A stretch of DNA of 64,000 nt, from NCBI RefSeq assembly GCF_932526225.1, contig NC_064046.1, positions 8,047,219 to 8,111,218 on the forward strand. Reading direction: 5' to 3'. The DNA comes from Nematostella vectensis (taxonomy: Eukaryota > Cnidaria > Anthozoa > Actiniaria > Edwardsiidae). The first letter of the stretch is position 1. Each line of letters starts with the position of its first letter. A program made the translations under genes and the position numbers. Under the pieces are notes generated by a model. It was not told the DNA's origin. It saw only the letters and a program-made list of their open reading frames with translations, and did no database searches. Of this stretch, positions 11,395 through 21,562 are shown piece after piece.

Positions 11395-11946
11395 AGTAAT
11401 CAGTAACACTTTTGTGTTTTCTTGAGGTTTTACACTAGCCTTTCGTGCATTTGCACCGCACCATTTCTAGCAGCGATCCGTGTGCTGGGGCAAGTCTGTT
11501 AGCACTGGCCCATCCCCAATTCTCAGGGAGGATACTTGGTAGGATAAACTGCATGTGTCGTGAATAGAGTGGCCTCGGGTTCTTTTTATGCCTACGACGC
11601 ACGCAGCTTTCGCTTTTCATAGCTTACGAACATTCTACCGACTTCAACACAGTGGAGAGGAGATTGTGATCCCCGTAACGGAGAATAGGGGATGGGAACA
11701 TTCACAGGGAAAGCTGGTGTCAATTGGAACAGACTTGACACCAGCACAAGGATCGCTGATAGATATAATGCGGTGCAATTGCAAATCGGTCGACTATAGT
11801 GCGCCGGCGTGTGGAGAGTGTAAAAAGTCAGACTTGTCACAATTCTGGACTAACTTAGCTAGTGTTAGACGTTCAGTTTCATTAGAAATGTAAATAGTTT
11901 TTTCTAAGCTTGTGTAAAACCTCAAGAAAAAGTGTTCTTGATTACT
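11395..11946. mobile_element. Fold-back element carrying inverted copies of a Cys-rich ORF module
   Basis: The ends AGTAATCAGTAACACTTTT and their inverted partner near 11935 define a 552-bp element with arms of about 45 bp. Further inside, the minus strand at about 11435-11530 encodes N-W-G-W, then L-A-P-A, then R-C-K-C. The plus strand at about 11685-11830 encodes R-G-W, then L-T-P-A, then R-C-N-C-K, then C-G-E-C. These are two diverged copies of the same protein module facing outward. The module resembles a W-G-W / P-A / C-x-C-K / C-x-x-C tail that I have seen in multi-copy, unassigned animal ORFs. Function unknown. Confidence 0.6.
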
Positions 11947-12453
11947 GCTGTATTACATGTATTGAATAGGCTAGCTACTGAGTTGGTGTCACATAATAAG
12001 TTCTCTATCACTGATGCGAAGAATGCAGAAATACATTTATGGAGAAGATATTTGAAATAGGAATGAAACATGCACAACATGCTTTTTTTCGATACTCAAA
12101 TTGTGTCTTTAATCATTTTTGGTCAATGACTTTTGAAATTTTCTGATTCAGACTTGTATTTTCAATTTTTGTAGGGTTTTAGACGGCGGATACCCTGTGT
12201 TTTTATACAGAAATATTGAAAAAAGATATAAAACAGGGGCAATTTGCTTTGTTTAGATATCCAAACTGTGTCTTTAATCAACTTTGACCAATGGCCTTTT
12301 AAATGTATTGAAACGTGTATTTTATTTTTTCCCCTTTTAGCGACGCGGGTACCCTATGGTTTTGCTCCGAAATGGAAAAATCCCATATTTCAGGAGGTTC
12401 CACCAAAGGGATTTTTGGGGACTTTTAGTATGTTAACTAGGTTGTATCACTTG

Positions 12454-12591
12454 TGTTTCGGTACATATTTACTGTACTAGCTGGGTTTAGAACTTGTCTT
12501 TATTCGGCCATTGCAAGTCGAGTGTTCGCTCTGTACAAGTCCGCTGACTCCTAGCGGGCGCTACCACAGGGAGACCGATCATATCGTAACA
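12454..12591 (-). repeat. 3' LTR of the gypsy element
   Basis: 138 bp, TGTTTCGG...CGTAACA on the + strand. It matches the other LTR except for one C/T difference. The left flank ACTTG is the target duplication. Confidence 0.97.
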
Positions 12592-12607
12592 TCCCCCCTT
12601 TCTTACA
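12592..12607 (-). other. Polypurine tract of the gypsy element
   Basis: On the minus strand, AAGAAAGGGGGGA abuts the 3' LTR. This is the usual primer for plus-strand DNA synthesis in LTR elements. Confidence 0.85.
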
Positions 12608-12738
12608 AAAAAAAAATAACAAAACATGATTATAAATGTAGCTAACGAAGTGTAAAGTTCCAAATTATAACATTGCCTGGAGTCTCTTTGGCTAAACTGT
12701 AACTAACTGTATTTAACGTCCTGGACAGGGTCCATGTT

Positions 12739-13897
12739 CTACAAGTCTAGCCTGACTGGAGGCTTAATGATCCTTCCGCTCCTTGTCGTTCTCAACGGAG
12801 GCTGCGTTACTTCAGGGTTGACTTCTGGTGGTGTTGGCAGATGATTTTCATCCGTGCTTCCAGTATTTCGTTCCACAGACACTGGTTGTGGGTGCTGCAT
12901 CGGCAGGCTCTCCCTTACTAACTCCTCTGCATGATCCTTAGTATTGCGTATAAACTTCCTGTTCCTACGATATATAGAGCCATCAATGTCGACTAGGTAT
13001 GATCTGGGGGCCACTTTGCCAATGCAAACCCCCTTTCTTCCATTTCTTGGTTTCTTTTGGGAGGCTGGTCATTCTGACAGGTTCTCCGATGCTTAGCTCC
13101 GGTAGTTCCTTTGAGCCCCTGTCAAAATGTTTCTTCGCCTTTTTGCGTTTCAGCGTTAGCTTTTCTGTTACATCTTGTTGAAGCTCCGGTTCGAGTAGAT
13201 GTTGTGCTAGCGGTAGAGTTGTCTTCGTTCTCTTTGACATCAATCTTTGGACTGGGCTGCTGTCCATACCTTCGGTTGGCGTATTCCTATGGTCCAGAAA
13301 ACTCATCCATACGTCTCGCCCCGATTTATTCGCCTTCTTCTGCAGGTTTTTTGCGGATTTCACAGCTGCTTCTATCAGCCCATTGGACTGGCTGTGGTAC
13401 GGTGACGATGTCTGGTGTTCGAACTTCCAACTGGAGGCAAACGTGGTGTACTCTGCATTAGCAAACTGTGGACCATTATCGCTGTAGACCCTGTCTGGTA
13501 TTCCGTAACGCGCGAAGTGCTGTTTAGTCTTGTTTATTACGTTGGCAGCTGTAGCTTGGGTTAGTTCATCAACTTCCCAGAATCCACTGTAAGCATCTAC
13601 TGTTATTAGGAAATCTTTCCCGTTGAGAGTGTAGAGGTCTTGCGCAACGATACTCCAGGGGCGTTTGGGAAGCTCTGGTGTCATCAATGGTTCCTTGGCT
13701 TGAGCTGGCGCGTGATCTGCGCAGAGGCTACAGCTGCTTACGAGATCTCTGATCTGTTGGCTCATCCCAGGCCAAAACAAAGCATCCCTCGCTCTTCGGA
13801 GACATGCTTGCTCCCCTTGATGACTTGCATGGACGCGAGACATGAGTGTTTTCCGTAGGGAAGACGGGACAATAACTCTCTCTCCCTTGTACAGCAC
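12739..13897 (-). pseudogene. Integrase of the gypsy element, frameshifted
   Basis: The block from 13897 down to 12983 has an H-H-C-C zinc domain (C-S-L-C near 13730) and a D,D-35-E-type core: Q-D-L-Y, then Y-S-D-N-G, then an N-G-L-I-E-A block. The C-terminal part continues in another frame from about 13014 to 12739 (ending near R-S-G-R-I-I-K). The frame change near 13000-13015 disrupts the enzyme, which would insert element DNA into the genome. A second frame change near 13912 separates it from RNase H. Confidence 0.9.
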
Positions 13898-13911
13898 ACC
13901 ATTATAGACGC

Positions 13912-14889
13912 TTATTTCATCACGGTATGTCCAATATTCACAACTCTCGGATCTGCTTCTTGTTTTGTCTCAGGCCAGCCTTGTAGCACTGTTTCTTTTA
14001 GACGTTGCAACTTCTCATCACACTCCGTCTCCTTCTGAATCCTCTTGAGACTGTCGTCTGATACTCTGAGAAATTCGGTTGGATTAACTTGCTCTATGTC
14101 TAGCCGGCAGACGTCTTCGTGTTCTGGTCTTAGACTGTTCTTGGCTGGACCGACCTCCGGCAATGGTGCTCTAGATAGTGTGTCTGCTAGGTACATCTCT
14201 ACACCTTTCTTATAACGTACATCTAAGTTGAACTTCTGCAGACGCAGCAGCATGCCCTGTAAACGCTTTGGAGCTGAAGTCAAAGGCTTGGGGAAGATTG
14301 CTTCCAGAGGCTTGTGGTCACTCTGTACATGCACCGATTCTCTTCCATAGATGTACTGGTTAAACCTTTCACACGCGAAAACTATCGCCAAGCACTCTTT
14401 TTCGATCTGAGCATAGCCGCGCTCTGTTGGGGTCAGTGTTCTTGATGCGAATGCCACCGGCTGATCATCCTGCAGTAAGGCGGCTCCAAGACCAGTTTCG
14501 CTGCTGTCACACTGAATAGTGACTGGCTTGCTGACATCGTAACATCGTAGGACCGGATGATTTGCTACTAGATTCTTGATCCTGTCAAACGCGTCTTGGT
14601 GGTGTTGTTCCCATGCCCACTCTGCTTCTTTGTCTGTGAGACGTCTTAGTTGCTCACTCTCATCTGCGAGATGCGGTACAAACTTTGCTAAGTAGTTTAC
14701 AAACCCGAGGAACCGTTGGACAGCCTTTATTTTCTCAGCTTTGCTTTTCCCATCTGGACGCGGCATTTCCTGTACTGCACGGACCTTCTCGGGATCTGGT
14801 TTTACGCCTCCCGGGGTGAGGAGGTGACCTATGTAGGGGAGCTCTGGCAGTCTGAGTTTCAGCTTCTTTGGGTTAAGCTTCAGGTTTAC
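13912..14889 (-). pseudogene. Reverse transcriptase connection and RNase H of the gypsy element
   Basis: Continues the RT frame after an in-frame TAA at 14890-14892. RNase H features are visible: a C-D-S-S-E-T-G-L-G-A-A-L-L block, a Y-A-Q-I-E-K-E-C block and a S-D-H-K-P-L block, in the expected order. It would degrade RNA in the RNA-DNA hybrid. The frame is lost near 13912, just before integrase. Confidence 0.9.
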
Positions 14890-15714
14890 TTATCTTGCCC
14901 TCTCCAGTAATGCAACTAGATTACTGTCATGATCTCGAAGTGCTTCTTCTTCTGTCTCTCCTTGTCCTGTGATGAGGATGTCATCTGCGACAACATAGAT
15001 GCCCTGGAGACCTTCAAGTACTTCGTGTTGGCGCCTCTGGTATTCTTCCGGTGCTGTGGCGATTCCAAATGGCATTCTCAACCATCTGTATCTCCCGAAC
15101 GGTGTCCAGAAGGTCGTCAAGAAGCTGCTGTCTTCGTCCAGCTTTACTTGCCAAAAACCATTCTTAGCATCTGCAACACTGAAAACTTTTGCCTTCGCTA
15201 ATTCAGGTAAGATATCTTCAATGGTCGGCATCGGGTAGTGTGAGCGCTTCAAAGCTTTGTTAAAGTCCTTGGGATCAATACAAAGTCGAAGCTTTGAACC
15301 CTTCCGTACGACAACTTGACTGCTTATCCAATCCGTTGGTTCTGTGACTTTCTTTAAGACTTCCACCTTCTCGAGATCTGCAATGTGTGCTTTCAGCTCT
15401 GCTTTCAAGGGTATTGCGACTCGTCGTGGCGTATGCTTTACAGGCTGGACATCTTTATCAACCTCGAGATGGTATTCGCCTGGCAGACATCCAAGGCCTT
15501 GGAAAACATCTTGATATTCAGTGAATATGTCTTGTGGCGCCGTTTTCTGAGGTGTGCAGATGTTATTCACTACATGGACTGTGATCAGCTGCATGTTGGT
15601 GCATGTCTCTCCAGACAGTAGAGGATTCTGCGTTCCCCTTATAATCTTGAAATTCAGCTTGTGTTCCTCTCCATTGTAACAGCATACCAAGTCGCATTCT
15701 TCAAGTGCTGGCAC
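14890..15714 (-). pseudogene. Reverse transcriptase of the gypsy element
   Basis: The fingers/palm region of a Ty3/gypsy reverse transcriptase. It shows L-R-L-C-I-D-P-K-D-F-N, the S-V-A-D-A-K-N-G-F-W-Q block with the first catalytic Asp, the M-P-F-G-I block, and V-A-D-D at about 14979-14990 (the Y/F-x-D-D catalytic box). It ends at a TAA at 14890 within the thumb. A frame change near 15715-15760 separates it from the protease. Confidence 0.93.
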
Positions 15715-15733
15715 AATACTGTCATCATACAGT

Positions 15734-16255
15734 TTAAGCTTGGTACTTGTTGGCTGGTTTTCCGGTCTGCTTTATTTCGCACAGGGTCTCGTACGACATG
15801 ACATTGCAGGTTGCCCCTGTGTCGAGCTGACATTGAATGCTACATTCTCCGCCGTCCTTATCCATAAATTGCAGGGGCACGAAGTAGCGTTTCCTTTCCG
15901 AGTGCTTCACAGCTCCAACTGCTTCGGTGCGAAGGGCATACTCCTCGTCTGAAGAATCTTCATTTAGAACATGTAGATCTTGCTTTTGCATGCAGACGGA
16001 CTGGAAGTGGTTTGATTTTCCACAGTTGTGACAGGTTTTTCCGAAAGCTGGACATTTTTCCTTAGCCTTTTCATGCATTCCGCCACAGTATATTGCATTT
16101 AGCGCCGGATCTTGCTCCGCTCTCTTTTTTTCGCTTCTCAGCTGTCTTTGGAGGGGCTCCCTTGTATTCTTTCTTCTGTACTTTCTGCGTGAAGTTGATT
16201 GGTTCCTGGTGTTCCTCTCGCTCAATTTTCTTCCATTGTTCTCTGGTGGTTTCAC
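15734..16255 (-). pseudogene. Gag nucleocapsid and aspartic protease of the gypsy element
   Basis: The frame contains Cys/His zinc-knuckle sequence (C-H-N-C-G-K then H and C, near 16000-16045), an acidic linker, and the protease active site L-D-T-G-A-T near 15815-15835. The knuckles would bind element RNA and the protease would cut the polyprotein. It overlaps the gag frame at 16071-16255; that overlap may be natural programmed frameshifting or an indel. Confidence 0.85.
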
Positions 16256-16756
16256 TTATCCTGAGTGATTCGACTGCTTTCTTCAGGCAGCATTCCTTCT
16301 CGCGGAAGAGCCGGGTCCTTGCTGCAGTATCCTTGCACCCCAGGACTAACCTGTCTCTAACCATTTCATCTTCTAGCGTGCCAAAAAGGCACGGTTCTGC
16401 TAGCTGTCTTAGCATAATCAGGAATTGGTCAATACTCTCATGGGCCAATTGCTCGGTGTTGTGAAATATGTATCTTTCGTATAAAATATTCCTGACAGGG
16501 ACAAAGTGTTCTTCCAATTTTCTGAGAATGACTCCTGGGTCCTCCATCTCGGCCACCGACAGCTGGAGTCGCTTCAAGATCTTTTTACATTCCGTCCCCA
16601 TCAAGCTCTTCAGGGTTGCTACTTGCAATCGCTTTGCTTTTTCGTCAAGACCTGTCGCTATAAGATAGTCCTCGTATGCTTACTTAATATCCAATTACTA
16701 GAGACGTCTCCATTGCAATTCATTCCTTCGGGAGCGGGTATCTGATACGTTGCCAT
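16071..16756 (-). pseudogene. Gag capsid region of the gypsy element, frameshifted
   Basis: The likely start is the ATG at 16756-16754, the first after the primer site. After about 30 codons the frame meets stops, and the capsid frame proper is open from 16628 to 16071. That frame is helical and charged, with no catalytic motif, as expected for a structural Gag. A frame change near 16630-16680 breaks it. Confidence 0.8.
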
Positions 16757-16907
16757 GTTGTGATCGATCCCCAGTGTTTTCAGCGATTTCTAAAATCCAA
16801 GATGGCGGACTCACGGGACAACTAAACTTCGAAATATCTGTACTTTCAGCGTTCGTGTCGCAGCAGAATTTCTCAGCGGAAATCCCCACGGCTTTAACTG
16901 AAAGCAG

Positions 16908-16922
16908 CCACTTCTGACACCA
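16908..16922 (-). other. Primer-binding site of the gypsy element, tRNA-Leu type
   Basis: The + strand reads CCACTTCTGACACCA directly next to the 5' LTR, i.e. the 3' end of a tRNA with CCA. That acceptor sequence fits tRNA-Leu, so the minus-strand element has a 15-nt complement to it. Confidence 0.8.
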
Positions 16923-17060
16923 TGTTTCGGTACATATTTACTGTACTAGCTGGGTTTAGAACTTGTCTTTATTCGGCCATTGCAAGTCGAGTGTTCGCTT
17001 TGTACAAGTCCGCTGACTCCTAGCGGGCGCTACCACAGGGAGACCGATCATATCGTAACA
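16923..17060 (-). repeat. 5' LTR of the gypsy element
   Basis: 138 bp with TG...CA ends, one substitution from the other LTR. It is followed by the ACTTG target duplication. Confidence 0.97.
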
Positions 17061-17146
17061 ACTTGTTCAAAATACGCTGAGAGAAATTCTATTGCGATTA
17101 GTTCCACCTGGGCCATAAAAAAATTCATAGATTGACTGGACTATTT

Positions 17147-17147
<1 letters not shown>

Positions 17148-17224
<77 letters not shown>
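17148..17224. repeat. (CT)n microsatellite, 77 bp
   Basis: Uninterrupted CT dinucleotide run between the inverted-repeat element and the first copy of the 4-kb duplication. Confidence 0.98.
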
Positions 17225-17226
<2 letters not shown>

Positions 17227-17550
17227 GTGCTAGCCTGTGCCCTCTACACACCTAAAGAATGGTATTTGGTAGAATTATATACCGTTAAAAATAGGACAAT
17301 CACACCTTTTACTGTCATGGAGTCCCCCCAAAACCTGGAGATGATGCTTTTTACCGTTCTTGCCCGAATCAGTGTTGTGATATGGCATTTGCAATAAAAC
17401 TTAAAATTATACATATATTTTTATTATTCATATTCAAAGGTAGTGTTTTTATGACAGAAAAGTCTTTGTCATTTTGTCATACATGTCACAACAACCCTGC
17501 ACACAGGTTCTAATTTACATTATTTTAATAGTCGTTTCATAAATAAGCGT

Positions 17551-17796
17551 TTACAATAAAGAATCTTTTATGAATTTGAGACTGAAAAAAACTTCCTGCT
17601 TCGTGCGTTCCAGCTGGAGCTGCTGGGCCAGAGACGGGGCTTCTATGGCCTGGGGAGTTAGGAGGGGAGCTACTCGTTGTTGCGCTCCCGCGTGGGATGG
17701 TGAAGCCGAAGGCAAAGACATTTGTAGCTCCTCGATTTGAGCCGAGAGATCAGCAATCTCTTGAGCAACATTAGATGTTTGTGATTTGGATACCAT
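17551..17796 (-). CDS. Small coiled-coil-like ORF, copy 1 (81 aa), unrecognised
   Basis: 81-codon ORF with a short heptad-like stretch (E-I-A-D-L-S-A-Q-I-E-E-L) and an Ala/Pro/Gln-rich middle. Its C-terminal F-S-L-K-F-I-K piece comes from a 27-bp repeat also found at about 17990-18090. The second duplication copy preserves the whole frame with two amino-acid changes (V to A, S to P). It could be the start of a multi-copy element protein or a spliced exon. The keeping of the frame is weak evidence because the copies are young. Confidence 0.3.
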   Translation of the reverse strand: MVSKSQTSNVAQEIADLSAQIEELQMSLPSASPSHAGAQQRVAPLLTPQAIEAPSLAQQLQLERTKQEVFFSLKFIKDSLL

Positions 17797-17984
17797 TCCG
17801 GCGGATGAGTTCGGATTGATAAAAAGCTAAGCGTGCTCTCAGTTGAATAGGACGGTGAACTGAGCAATCACATCACATGCTTGAGATTAAATATCGTATA
17901 ACCTGGCATTACCAACATGCCATTCTGATTGGTGTACTAATTGATCTACGTTATTAATTACCCATTTTGACAGGTCAAAATTAA

Positions 17985-18090
17985 CAAATTTCAGACTGAA
18001 ATAAACCTTTTATGATTTTCAGACTGAAATAAACCTTTTTTAAATTTCAGACTGAAATAAACCTTTTATGAATTTCAGACTGAAATATAT
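17985..18090. repeat. 27-bp tandem repeat, four units (copy 1)
   Basis: The unit TTTCAGACTGAAATAAACCT plus a short T/A linker occurs four times; the same block is at about 21997-22103 in copy 2. TTTCAGACTGAAA is itself palindromic. The end of the neighbouring minus-strand ORF is made of one diverged unit. Confidence 0.8.
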
Positions 18091-18435
18091 CAAGAACGCA
18101 CTCCCACATGCCTTTCGTCCAATCATGCATCAAACGCCAGTCACGTGTGAACTAATAATGTGCCTGGTTGGCCGAGTCTCTTTGTGCATCGGCCCAACTT
18201 TGGCCGTAACATTCCACAAGCAATGCTGACTGAAATACGCAGTGTTCGCACGGGGTGGTTAGCTATGTTATCAATTTATTCAGAAAAAAGTAGTCATTTT
18301 TTGTTATTCTGAAATCACATATACTTAGGGGGAAGTTCAAACGCTGTATTATCCATGAGCCGTGCAAATGCATGCAAAGGAATCATTCGATTATTTCATC
18401 ATCATTTGATAATACGACTATCTAGCTTGGCCGCA

Positions 18436-18689
18436 AAGCCGCATTATCACCAGTTTATTTCCGGTCTTTTTCGTAGCAATCTCCGATGATTTTAAACGGA
18501 AAACGCGAAAAAAATATTTTTAAATTGTTAAAGCATTGTGTCTATTGAAAGTTTCTTTGAGTAAGTTATAATTTAGAGCGGATGGCCACTGTTATAAGCG
18601 CGGATTTTAATATATTCTATGGTCTTTTACCGTTGAACGGTCGAGGTTTCCGTCGTACCTCCGGAAGTAAACTGGTGACAATGCGGCTT
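18436..18689 (-). mobile_element. MITE of the AAGCCGCATTGTCACC family, copy 1 (254 bp)
   Basis: The ends AAGCCGCATTATCACCAGTTT and AAACTGGTGACAATGCGGCTT are inverted. The family has three more members here, at 22447, 28569 and 41018. Orientation is opposite to the 28569 copy. No coding sequence. Confidence 0.88.
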
Positions 18690-18910
18690 TATATAACGAT
18701 ACTTTGTTTGTGATTTATTTCACAAATAGAAATGATTTTTGCGTTCGTAGATGCACAGATGACGTCTTGGCGTGTCATGCGCAAAAAATACGCAACGAGA
18801 CGCTGTCGCAGTCGTAAACTCAGAACCCCCACTAACTCGATCTGATTTCTGTCTACCTTTCAGAGTTCATTCAGATCTGCCACAAGAGCTTTACCGAATA
18901 TTGCCACGGT

Positions 18911-19540
18911 ATGAAGAATATATCATCCCCAATAAATGAAAAATCGGCAATGACTCCTCTCATGATTAATGCGTTTGCTCTCCCCGCACTGCTTATCGTC
19001 ATTATCAGCCTGTTGACCATCCTCACATTCGTCCGCAGTCCTCACCTGCGCAAGCGCAGCGCGTATCTCATTGTTAACCTCGCCGTAGCTGATCTCCCGA
19101 TCTGTCTGGTGCACATCCCACTTCATCATTACAATATTCTTACAATGAATGTGGTAGCCCCCAATCTGAACAATAAGTTACTACAAGGCAATTTCTTCGA
19201 CATCTTTTTGGGGCTTGTTACTTTGCTTTAATTGTGCTTATACTATAGAAAGTATGCTATCTACAGTGTTGCTGCTAAGATTTCAATCAGTCCGCAAATG
19301 AGTGTATTGTTACGTGATCTGTGTAAGTTGGATTTTGCCTGCACTTATCGCAGGGATAGTCTGGTGGCTCCAAACGTCGGCATGTGGATCCGAATACATG
19401 CAAAGTGTTCTAAGTTTGTTTTCTTCATGCTGGCTACAATTGTAATCGTCCACACAGTGCAGTATGTAAGCTTTAAACGGTTTTTTTTAACTAGCCTATT
19501 CGCGGTTAATCCGAATATTGATTGTAAGGATCCGATCTGA
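18911..19540 (+). pseudogene. Rhodopsin-family 7TM receptor-like pseudogene, copy 1
   Basis: Open for 106 codons from the ATG, then a single in-frame TAA at 19229-19231, then open again to 19540. The N-terminal half shows a first hydrophobic helix, a basic loop (R-K-R-S) and N-L-A-V-A-D-L, the hallmark of the second helix of rhodopsin-class GPCRs. A third hydrophobic stretch leads into the stop. The last part has one more helix that could be TM6, preceded by basic residues. Helices 4, 5 and 7 are not visible, so much of the receptor is missing. The stop is shared with copy 2, so it arose before the duplication. The ligand class cannot be told. Confidence 0.7.
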
Positions 19541-19810
19541 AGTGAGGAAACTGACGCATGAATGGGCTTTATACCTAGCAATACACCCAACAAATCTAAA
19601 GAACGGGAAGGGAATTGAAATCGTCTCCAGGGAAATATTGGGGTACAATAGAAAAACAATGACAGACAAACGAACATTAAACATTATATATAAAGCTATC
19701 ATGACGTCATGAAGGATTATATAAAACCCTCATGACGTAATGAAGCTTTATATAAACAGTTGGACTGCGTTTCCTAATTGAATTGAATGAAGTCCAGTTA
19801 TTAGAGTATA

Positions 19811-20184
19811 CTTCTACTTCTACTTTATTAACTGATAAAACCATGTCGGTATCACATCAGTATAAATAAATACAAGGTAAAAATATACAGATCTGTAATA
19901 ATTTACATAACTTATACAATATATTCATAATTTGTAAAATAAATTTATAAAATAATTTTCAATAAAGTAATTCAATTAAATAATTTAGCTTAATTAATTT
20001 ATAACTTGAATACTAGAACCACTGGCCATTATCAATTAAATGCTGCTGAAGCTTCTCTTTGAATTTGCCCTTTTCTTTTATGTCGGTAATTGAACCTGGT
20101 AAATTGTTCCAAAATTTTATAGACCACGGGAAAAAGCTATTTGCATGCTGGTTGCACTTGGAATGTGTTCTATGGAAGCGCTTG
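19811..20184 (-). mobile_element. 5'-truncated LINE insertion, present only in copy 1
   Basis: 374-bp insert on the minus strand flanked by GAGTATA at 19804-19810 and 20185-20191. Copy 2 has the uninterrupted site with one GAGTATA. The minus strand encodes the end of a non-LTR reverse transcriptase (F-F-P-W-S-I-K-F-W-N-N-L-P block) and ends in an A/G-rich tail made of GTAGAA units. Insertion into copy 1 after duplication is the simplest reading. Confidence 0.9.
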
Positions 20185-20269
20185 GAGTATAGAGGCTTCT
20201 CGGTGGATATCTTGTGCCGTCGGCCTTGTTTTTAAAAGATTTCAGTTTCCAAATATGCGACGTTTTTGT

Positions 20270-21197
20270 CCTCGACTAGTGCTCGACTAGTGCTCGACTA
20301 GTCCTCGACTACTGCTCGACTAGTGCTCGACTACTGCTCGACTAGTGCTCGACTAGTGCTCGATTAGTGCTCGACTACTGCTCGACTAGTGCTCGACAAG
20401 TGCTCGACTAGTGCTCGACTAGTGCTCGACTAGTGCTCGACTACTGCTCGACTAGTGCAGTGCTCGACTAGTGCTCGACTAGTGCTCGACTAGTGCTCGA
20501 CTACTGCTCGACTAGTGCTCGACTAGTGATCGACTAGTGCTCGACTACTGCTCGACTACTGCTCGACTACTGCTCAACTAGTGCTCGACTACTGCTCGAC
20601 TAGTGCTCGACTAGTGTTCGACTAGTGCTCGACTAGTGCTCGACTAGTGCTCGACTAGTGCTCGACTACTGCTCGACTACTGCTCGACTAGTGCTCGACT
20701 ACTGCTCGGCTAGTGCTCGACTACTGCTCGACTACTGCTCGACTACTGCTCGACTAGTGCTCGACTACTGCTCGACTACTGCTCGACTAGTGCTCGACTA
20801 GTGCTCGACTAGTGCTCGACTAGTGCTCGACTACTGCTCGACTAGTGCTCGACTAGTGCTCGACTAGTGCTCGACTAGTGCTCGACTAGTGCTCGACTAG
20901 TGCTCGACTACTGCTCGACTACTGCTCGACTAGTGCTCGACTAGTGCTCGACTAGTGCTCGACTAGTGCTCGACTACTGCTCGACTAGTGCTCGACTAGT
21001 GCTCGACTACTGCTCGACTACTGCTCGACTACTGCTCGACTAGTGCTCGACTAGTGCTCGACTAGTGCTCGACTAGTGCTCGACTACTGCTCGACTAGTG
21101 CTCGACTAGTGCTCGACTACTGCTCGACTAGTGCTCGACTACTGCTCGACTAGTGCTCGACTACTGCTCGACTAGTGCTCGACTAGTGCTCGACTAG
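20270..21197. repeat. 11-bp satellite array with two unit types, about 84 units
   Basis: Units are GCTCGACTAGT or GCTCGACTACT, mixed in irregular order and differing at one base (G or C). A handful of rarer variants occur. Because 11 is not a multiple of 3, TAG falls in all frames and the array is not coding. Copy 2 of the duplication has only a few units at the same place (about 23780-23890), so this array expanded after duplication or the other contracted. Confidence 0.97.
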
Positions 21198-21562
21198 CAA
21201 GTCAGTTTATGTAAAACTGCGCGCAAAAATGTAAAAATGTGCTAGCCTGTGCCCTCTACACACCTAAAGAATGGTATTTGGTAGAATTATATACCGTTAA
21301 AAATAGGACAATCACACCTTTTACTGTCATGGAGTCCCCCCAAAACCTGGAGATGATGCTTCTTACCGTTCTTGCCCGAATCAGTGTTGTGATATGGCAT
21401 TTGCAATAAAACTTAAAATTATACATATATTTTTATTATTCATATTCAAAGGTAGTGTTTTTATGACAGAAAAGTCTTTGTCATTTTGTCATACATGTCA
21501 CAACAACCCTGCACACAGGTTCTAATTTACATTATTTTAATAGTCGTTTCATAAATAAGCGT

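Larger units (their letters stand above)
12454..17060 (-). mobile_element. Ty3/gypsy LTR retrotransposon, complete structure with broken genes
   Basis: 4,607-bp element read on the minus strand, bounded by 138-bp LTRs (TG...CA ends) and a 5-bp target duplication ACTTG at 12449-12453 and 17061-17065. Order on the minus strand: 5' LTR, tRNA-Leu-type primer site, gag with zinc knuckles, aspartic protease, reverse transcriptase, RNase H, integrase, polypurine tract, 3' LTR. This gag-pro-RT-RH-IN order defines Ty3/gypsy. No env-like ORF was seen. Coding is interrupted by one in-frame stop and several single-base frame changes, yet the LTRs differ at one base in 138. It inserted into the right arm of the older inverted-repeat element. 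Confidence 0.97.
8752..17140. mobile_element. Old inverted-repeat element hosting several nested insertions
   Basis: Sequence at 8752-8962 plus 9912-10272 is repeated in inverted orientation at 11965-12453 plus 17061-17140. With the nested insertions (8963-9911 and 12454-17060) removed, both arms are about 570 bp. Landmarks shared by the arms are GGTGGAACTAAT near the outer end, a GCGGGTACCC-type block in the middle, and CAACTCAGTAGCTAG at the inner end. The spacer holds a LINE remnant and a fold-back element. The outer right end abuts a CT microsatellite. Arm length suggests a fold-back or long-terminal-inverted-repeat DNA transposon; no transposase was found and no outer target duplication is evident. 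Confidence 0.8.
17225..21236. repeat. Tandem segmental duplication, copy 1 (4,012 bp)
   Basis: Starts at ATGTGCTAGCC and repeats from 21237. It holds, in order, a minus-strand small ORF, a 27-bp repeat, a MITE, a broken 7TM-like sequence, a LINE insertion absent from copy 2, and a large 11-bp array. Identity outside the arrays is very high; single-base differences are sparse. Confidence 0.97.

Noticed and set aside
11588-11893. 101-codon plus-strand ORF as a standalone gene
   Set aside because: Only its second half resembles a known type of module, and it lies inside a fold-back element with an inverted partner; it is element sequence.
13111-13461. Plus-strand ORF opposite the integrase
   Set aside because: It is a shadow of the minus-strand integrase frame.
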